Source: Bacteroides propionicigenes (lineage in GTDB: Bacteria; Bacteroidota; Bacteroidia; Bacteroidales; Bacteroidaceae). Taken from it: DNA of 64,000 nucleotides. The notes beneath the pieces were generated by a model. That model was given only the letters and a program-made list of their open reading frames with translations, was not told the DNA's origin and did not search any database. Positions 60,397 to 64,000 of the stretch are shown here, piece by piece (the stretch's first letter is position 1; each line of letters begins with the position of its first letter). The stretch is taken from contig NZ_JAHBBW010000008.1 of NCBI RefSeq assembly GCF_018390535.1, forward strand, positions 115,220-179,219. The letters run 5' to 3'. The translations under genes and the position numbers were made by a program.

Positions 60397-61188
60397 TTAA
60401 AAGCGGAAGCTGCACTGCAATCCAACGGAGCGGTTGGACGAGTTGCTCATTTGGTTGTTGATGACGGTCGGCTCTACCTTCATGCTGAGGTCGGGGCTGA
60501 TGTCGAAGTTGGACAACTCGGCGTCTACGTAAGCATCTATGACGGACAGCAGGTACACCCCGATAAATGCAAAGATGCTTAAGTCGCGGTATCTGCGGTA
60601 AGTGTCTTTTCGTTTGCGCAACAATTCCTTCAGCTGGGTCTCGGAGATGCTATATCCGGGTGGCAGCAAGTCGGTGATACTGCTGGATTGCATATTGCCG
60701 TTCATTGCGTCCTTGTATGCGTTGGAGTAGTCTTTGTACATCTTGCCATTCCACGTCAGGGCATAAGCGCATCCGGCAAAACCGCCGTAAAATATAGGCA
60801 GTTTCCAGTATTTCCGGTTATAGATTTGCCCGCCGCCGGGAATCACAAGCGCCAGCCAAGTTGCTTTTGTTGGGTTGGGAACCCATACTTTCCGGTTTAT
60901 TTCTCTTTTGAGGCTGTCGGTCGGTACTTCCTGCTCTTTCAAAGTAGGGGAAGAGGTCATTTCCAACAGCTTCTTTTTGTTCTCGGCTGCAATGCTGTCG
61001 ACGGTGGCGATGCTGTCTGCCGAAGTAACGGTTTGTCGTACGGAGTTGAGGGAGTCCGTCTGCTGCCTGTGTATTCTTTTTGAGGCAGCGCGCGGACGGT
61101 TCTGGCCATACATAGCAATCCCTGCCGTCTGTATGAAGCAGAGCAGCAGGGCGATACTGATTTGATATATTCTTCTTCTTTTCGTCAT
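60397..61188 (-). CDS. DUF5683 family membrane protein
   Basis: A 263-residue protein with an N-terminal signal or anchor (IALLCFIQTAGIAMYG region), a polar stretch, then KATWLALVIPGGGQIYNRKY (about 117-136) typical of DUF5683, and two hydrophobic segments. Function unknown. It overlaps parB by 4 bp and precedes the lytic transglycosylase by 44 bp, an order I recall from other Bacteroides genomes. Confidence 0.85.
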   Translation of the reverse strand: MTKRRRIYQISIALLLCFIQTAGIAMYGQNRPRAASKRIHRQQTDSLNSVRQTVTSADSIATVDSIAAENKKKLLEMTSSPTLKEQEVPTDSLKREINRKVWVPNPTKATWLALVIPGGGQIYNRKYWKLPIFYGGFAGCAYALTWNGKMYKDYSNAYKDAMNGNMQSSSITDLLPPGYSISETQLKELLRKRKDTYRRYRDLSIFAFIGVYLLSVIDAYVDAELSNFDISPDLSMKVEPTVINNQMSNSSNRSVGLQCSFRF

Positions 61189-62075
61189 TTATTTTTCAGC
61201 GTATCAAGAATGCCGATGATACGTTCCAATTCTTCTTCGTTACTGAACGGGATACTGATTTTGCCTTTTCCTTTTTCAGAGCAGGTCAGCTGTACTTTGG
61301 TACTGAAGAAACCGGAAAGCTGTTTCTTCAGCATATTGAATTCCTCAGGCAGTTTGGCGCGTTTGGGGGCAATCTTCCGGCCGCCGCTTTTCACGGCTTC
61401 GCCCTCGTTCAATGATTTTACGATTTCCTCTACTTTGCGGACGGAATAGCCCTGTTCGAGTATTTCCTCAAAAATCTTCACTTGCAGTTTGGGGTCGCCC
61501 AGTGTTATCAGTGCGCGGGCGTGTCCCATATCTATCTGCTTGTTTTGCAGTCCCATCTGGATGGGAGCCGGCAATTTGAGCAGGCGCAGGTAGTTGGCGA
61601 TGGTGGTACGTTTCTTGCCTATGCGTTCGCTCAGGCGTTCTTGGGTCAGTCCGTATTGCTCCAACAGGTGTTGGTAGGCAAGCGCAATTTCCACAGAGTT
61701 CAGGTCTTCTCGCTGTATGTTCTCGATGAGCGCCATTTCCATGACATTCTCGTCATCGGCAGTACGGATGTAGGCGGGGATGCTCGTCAGTCCGGCTATT
61801 TGTGAAGCGCGGAAGCGGCGTTCGCCGGCAATAATCTGATATTCGTCATCGGATAGCTTGCGCAGGGTGATAGGCTGGATGATGCCAATCTCTGCAATAG
61901 AATCGGCAAGCTCCTGCAGCGCTGTTTGGTCGAACTCGCGGCGGGGCTGATTGGGGTTGACGGCAATCTTCGACAATTCTATTTCATTGATAGAGGAAGA
62001 ACCTTCGGTCTGCACCTCATCCATAGAGAGCAAGGCGTCCAGCCCACGTCCTAATGCATTTCTTTTCTGTGCCAT
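61185..62075 (-). CDS. parB: Chromosome partitioning protein ParB
   Basis: A 296-residue ParB/Spo0J protein. The CTPase/parS-proximal box GERRFRASQIAG and NPNQPRREFD (about 38-47) lie in the N-terminal domain; a HTH follows (GLTQERLSERIGKKRTTIAN, about 155-174). The C terminus is a basic dimerisation domain. It pairs with parA, 53 bp upstream; no parS sequence (TGTTTCACGTGAAACA) is visible in the window. Its stop overlaps DUF5683 by 4 bp. Confidence 0.95.
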   Translation of the reverse strand: MAQKRNALGRGLDALLSMDEVQTEGSSSINEIELSKIAVNPNQPRREFDQTALQELADSIAEIGIIQPITLRKLSDDEYQIIAGERRFRASQIAGLTSIPAYIRTADDENVMEMALIENIQREDLNSVEIALAYQHLLEQYGLTQERLSERIGKKRTTIANYLRLLKLPAPIQMGLQNKQIDMGHARALITLGDPKLQVKIFEEILEQGYSVRKVEEIVKSLNEGEAVKSGGRKIAPKRAKLPEEFNMLKKQLSGFFSTKVQLTCSEKGKGKISIPFSNEEELERIIGILDTLKNK

Positions 62076-62128
62076 CTATTTATTACTGTTTTACGATTTA
62101 CTATTTGCTTTCTTGCCATACGGGCGTT

Positions 62129-62896
62129 TTACTTCTCGTTGTGGCTGATTAATTCTTTTGCCAGTGCGATGTGGTTTTTGGCTCCGGTGGAGTCTGCATC
62201 GTACAGGATGGTGGGCAATCCGTAGCTGGGCGCTTCGCTCAGTTTTACATTGCGTTGGATAACGGTGCTGAACACCAGTTCTTGGAAGTGGCGTTTTACT
62301 TCATCGTATATCTGGTTGGCTTGTCGCAGGCGCGAATCGTACATGGTCAGCAGGAATCCTTCGATTTCGAGTGCGGGGTTCAGCTTGGACTTGATGATTT
62401 TGATGGTGTTCAGCAGCTTGCTGATGCCTTCCAGTGCAAAGTATTCGGCCTGCACGGGGATGATGACCGAGTCGGCGGCCGTAAGCGCATTGATTGTAAT
62501 CAGCCCTAATGACGGAGAGCAATCTATCAAGATATAATCAAACTCTTCTTTTAGCGGGGCAAGCACTTCTTTCAGTATCTTTTCCCGGTTTTTGAGGTTG
62601 AGCATTTCTATTTCGGCACCTACCAGATTGATGTGGGAGGAAATAACCTTCAATGTATCAATCTCTGTGTCGTGGATAGCGTCGCGCACATTGGCACGGT
62701 CTATAATACATTCATAGATAGTACATTCTGCCTGCTTGATGTCTACGCCCAACCCGGATGAGGCGTTTGCCTGAGGGTCTGCGTCTACAACAAGAACTTT
62801 CTTTTCAAGTGTGGCGAGAGAAGCTGCAAGATTAATGGTCGTTGTTGTTTTTCCTACACCACCTTTTTGATTTGCCAAAGCAATTATTTTTCCCAT
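62129..62896 (-). CDS. parA: Chromosome partitioning ATPase ParA
   Basis: A 255-residue Walker-type ATPase of the ParA/Soj family. The deviant Walker A KGGVGKTTTTINLAASLA (about 10-27), DADPQANASSGLG (Walker A' region, about 40-52) and DYILIDCSPSLGLITINAL (Walker B, about 119-137) are clear. It moves origin regions with ParB. First gene of the cluster parA-parB-DUF5683-transglycosylase-rel. Confidence 0.96.
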   Translation of the reverse strand: MGKIIALANQKGGVGKTTTTINLAASLATLEKKVLVVDADPQANASSGLGVDIKQAECTIYECIIDRANVRDAIHDTEIDTLKVISSHINLVGAEIEMLNLKNREKILKEVLAPLKEEFDYILIDCSPSLGLITINALTAADSVIIPVQAEYFALEGISKLLNTIKIIKSKLNPALEIEGFLLTMYDSRLRQANQIYDEVKRHFQELVFSTVIQRNVKLSEAPSYGLPTILYDADSTGAKNHIALAKELISHNEK

Positions 62897-63269
62897 AATT
62901 TCAATGTTTATTGGCAGCGAAATAAGTGATAATTCCGAATAGCACCTACTAAAAAAGAGAAAGATTGCAAAAACGGTTGAAAAGTCGCCTGTTTTGTTAA
63001 TAACTCCGGGGCGTTTATTTCAGCTCTTCCTGCGAAAGTACGCTAAAGTACTCTTTCTCCATGTTAGCGGGCAAATATACGTATTTATCTTGAAATGAAG
63101 CTGTTTTTTTGTCTCACTTGCGTAAGATTAAGATTTATTTCAATGCGCCGGCAGCTTTGCGGGTTGTTCTGTGCGGCTGAAATTTTAATAGCTGTTTAGG
63201 GTGGTTGATGCAGTTTTTTTGTACCTTTGCTTTATAATGTGCGTAAAGGTTATAGTAAATCATAAGAAT
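62897..63269. other. 373-bp gap between parA and the ATPase gene
   Basis: No gene seen. On the minus strand TATATTTG at 63072-63079 may start the parA transcript, giving a leader of about 170 nt that contains AAAGTACGCTAAAGTACTCTTT (direct AAAGTAC repeats, about 63036-63057). On the plus strand TACCTTTG at 63222-63229 may serve the gene at 63270. I saw no parS or DnaA box. Confidence 0.6.
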
Positions 63270-64000
63270 ATGGGCAACAAAATCTATCCTATCGGTATTC
63301 AGAACTTTGAGAGTCTTCGCAAAGACGGATTTTTCTACATTGATAAAACAGCATTGGTTTATCAGTTGGTGAAGACGGGGCGTTACTACTTCCTCAGCCG
63401 TCCGCGCCGCTTCGGCAAGAGCTTGCTCATATCTACCCTCGAGGCTTATTTCCAAGGGAAGAAGGAGTTGTTTACAGGTTTGGCTATTGAGAAGTTGGAG
63501 AAAGACTGGATTGAATATCCCATATTGCATCTGGATTTGAATATCGAAAGGTATGATACACCCGAAAGTTTAGGTAATATACTGGAGAAGAACCTTGCCG
63601 AATGGGAGAAACTTTATGGGGCTGAAATTTCTGAACGTACGTTCTCCTTGCGTTTTGCCGGAATCATTAAGCGTGCTTGCGAACAGACGGGGCAGCGTGT
63701 CGTAATCCTTGTGGATGAATACGATAAACCTATGTTGCAGGCCATCGGCAATCAGGAGTTGCAGAAGGAATACCGCAATGCGCTGAAACCTTTCTACGGA
63801 GTACTGAAGACCATGGACGGTTGTATCAAGTTTGCCTTGCTGACGGGTGTCACCAAGTTTGGCAAGGTCAGCGTGTTCAGCGACCTGAACAATCTGAATG
63901 ACCTTTCAATGTGGAACAAGTACATTGATATTTGCGGAATCAGCGACAAGGAGTTGCAAGAGAATCTTGAAGAGGAAATGCACGAGTTTGCCGAAGCGCA
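63270..64000 (+). CDS. AAA-ATPase-like / DUF1703 family protein, 5' part
   Basis: The first 243 codons of a gene that runs off the right edge. The start MGNKIYPIGIQNFESLRKDG, the P-loop SRPRRFGKSLLISTLEAYF (about 44-62) and VVILVDEYDKPML (Walker B, about 145-157) mark the AAA-ATPase_like family found in many copies in Bacteroides; the usual C-terminal PD-(D/E)XK nuclease domain (DUF1703) would be outside the window. Function is unknown. Confidence 0.85.
   Translation, partial: MGNKIYPIGIQNFESLRKDGFFYIDKTALVYQLVKTGRYYFLSRPRRFGKSLLISTLEAYFQGKKELFTGLAIEKLEKDWIEYPILHLDLNIERYDTPESLGNILEKNLAEWEKLYGAEISERTFSLRFAGIIKRACEQTGQRVVILVDEYDKPMLQAIGNQELQKEYRNALKPFYGVLKTMDGCIKFALLTGVTKFGKVSVFSDLNNLNDLSMWNKYIDICGISDKELQENLEEEMHEFAEA

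Noticed and set aside
62897..63269. Search for a parS site or replication origin next to parAB
   Set aside because: No TGTTTCACGTGAAACA-like sequence or DnaA box cluster was found here; CACGTG cores seen elsewhere (for example near 54674 in alaS) lack the flanking GTTTC/GAAAC.
1..64000. CRISPR array
   Set aside because: No regularly spaced repeats with unique spacers were seen; the short repeats present are palindromic or tandem intergenic types.

Overview
The window reads as chromosomal DNA of a Bacteroides-type bacterium (phylum Bacteroidota); I cannot name the species. The evidence is the gene content (SusC-like outer membrane beta-barrel receptors, BACON-domain lipoprotein, tricorn homolog, DUF4834, DUF3822, DUF5683, AraC-HMA regulator), weak or absent Shine-Dalgarno sequences, and many promoters of the Bacteroides form TTTG-N19-TAnnTTTG.

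Region 1-31400 is ordinary core chromosome, mostly on the minus strand. It holds an RND efflux pump (end of gene plus adaptor), rsgA, frr, pyrH, a CopA copper ATPase with its metal-sensing AraC-type regulator, a MATE exporter, a secreted BACON metalloprotease, birA, tadA, pssA-psd for phosphatidylethanolamine synthesis, dnaE, trxA, tsaE with a metal ABC permease, aroA, pabC-pabB for folate, a YidE-type transporter, a tricorn-type protease and a TerB/DnaJ protein.

Region 31757-39190 is an integrated mobile element of 7,394 bp (one att copy included). It lies in a tRNA-Pro(GGG) gene and is bounded by an exact 40-bp direct repeat that is the 5' half of the tRNA. Its DNA is clearly more AT-rich than the flanks. 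It carries a tyrosine integrase, an excisionase-like HTH protein, a replication protein resembling the phage/plasmid II/X family, then cargo: a small unknown protein, a divergent zinc-ribbon protein, a MuF-C/phage-nuclease-like protein, a PD-(D/E)XK nuclease-like protein, a three-helix membrane protein and a helical protein. No relaxase, conjugation, capsid or Zot-type gene is visible. Unusually, integration replaced the 5' half and promoter of the tRNA, so the left end of the element now drives the intact tRNA, while the displaced host promoter drives an orphan tRNA half that runs into a terminator-like hairpin. This element is the best candidate for something undescribed.

Region 39420-47444 has a LytTR membrane regulator next to a TonB-family receptor, aroB, a small membrane protein and a second large TonB-family receptor. 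Region 47518-64000 returns to core genes: cls, rsmD, a RecD-like helicase, alaS, an M23 peptidase, a MerR regulator, and a minus-strand cluster parA-parB-DUF5683-lytic transglycosylase-rel. The window closes inside an AAA-ATPase/DUF1703-type gene.

Intergenic repeats recur: TTGTCAA-type repeats up to the rsgA start, an 88-bp four-unit palindrome at 31491-31578, and a GAAGAAT-type repeat that appears to have inserted in frame into aroA.
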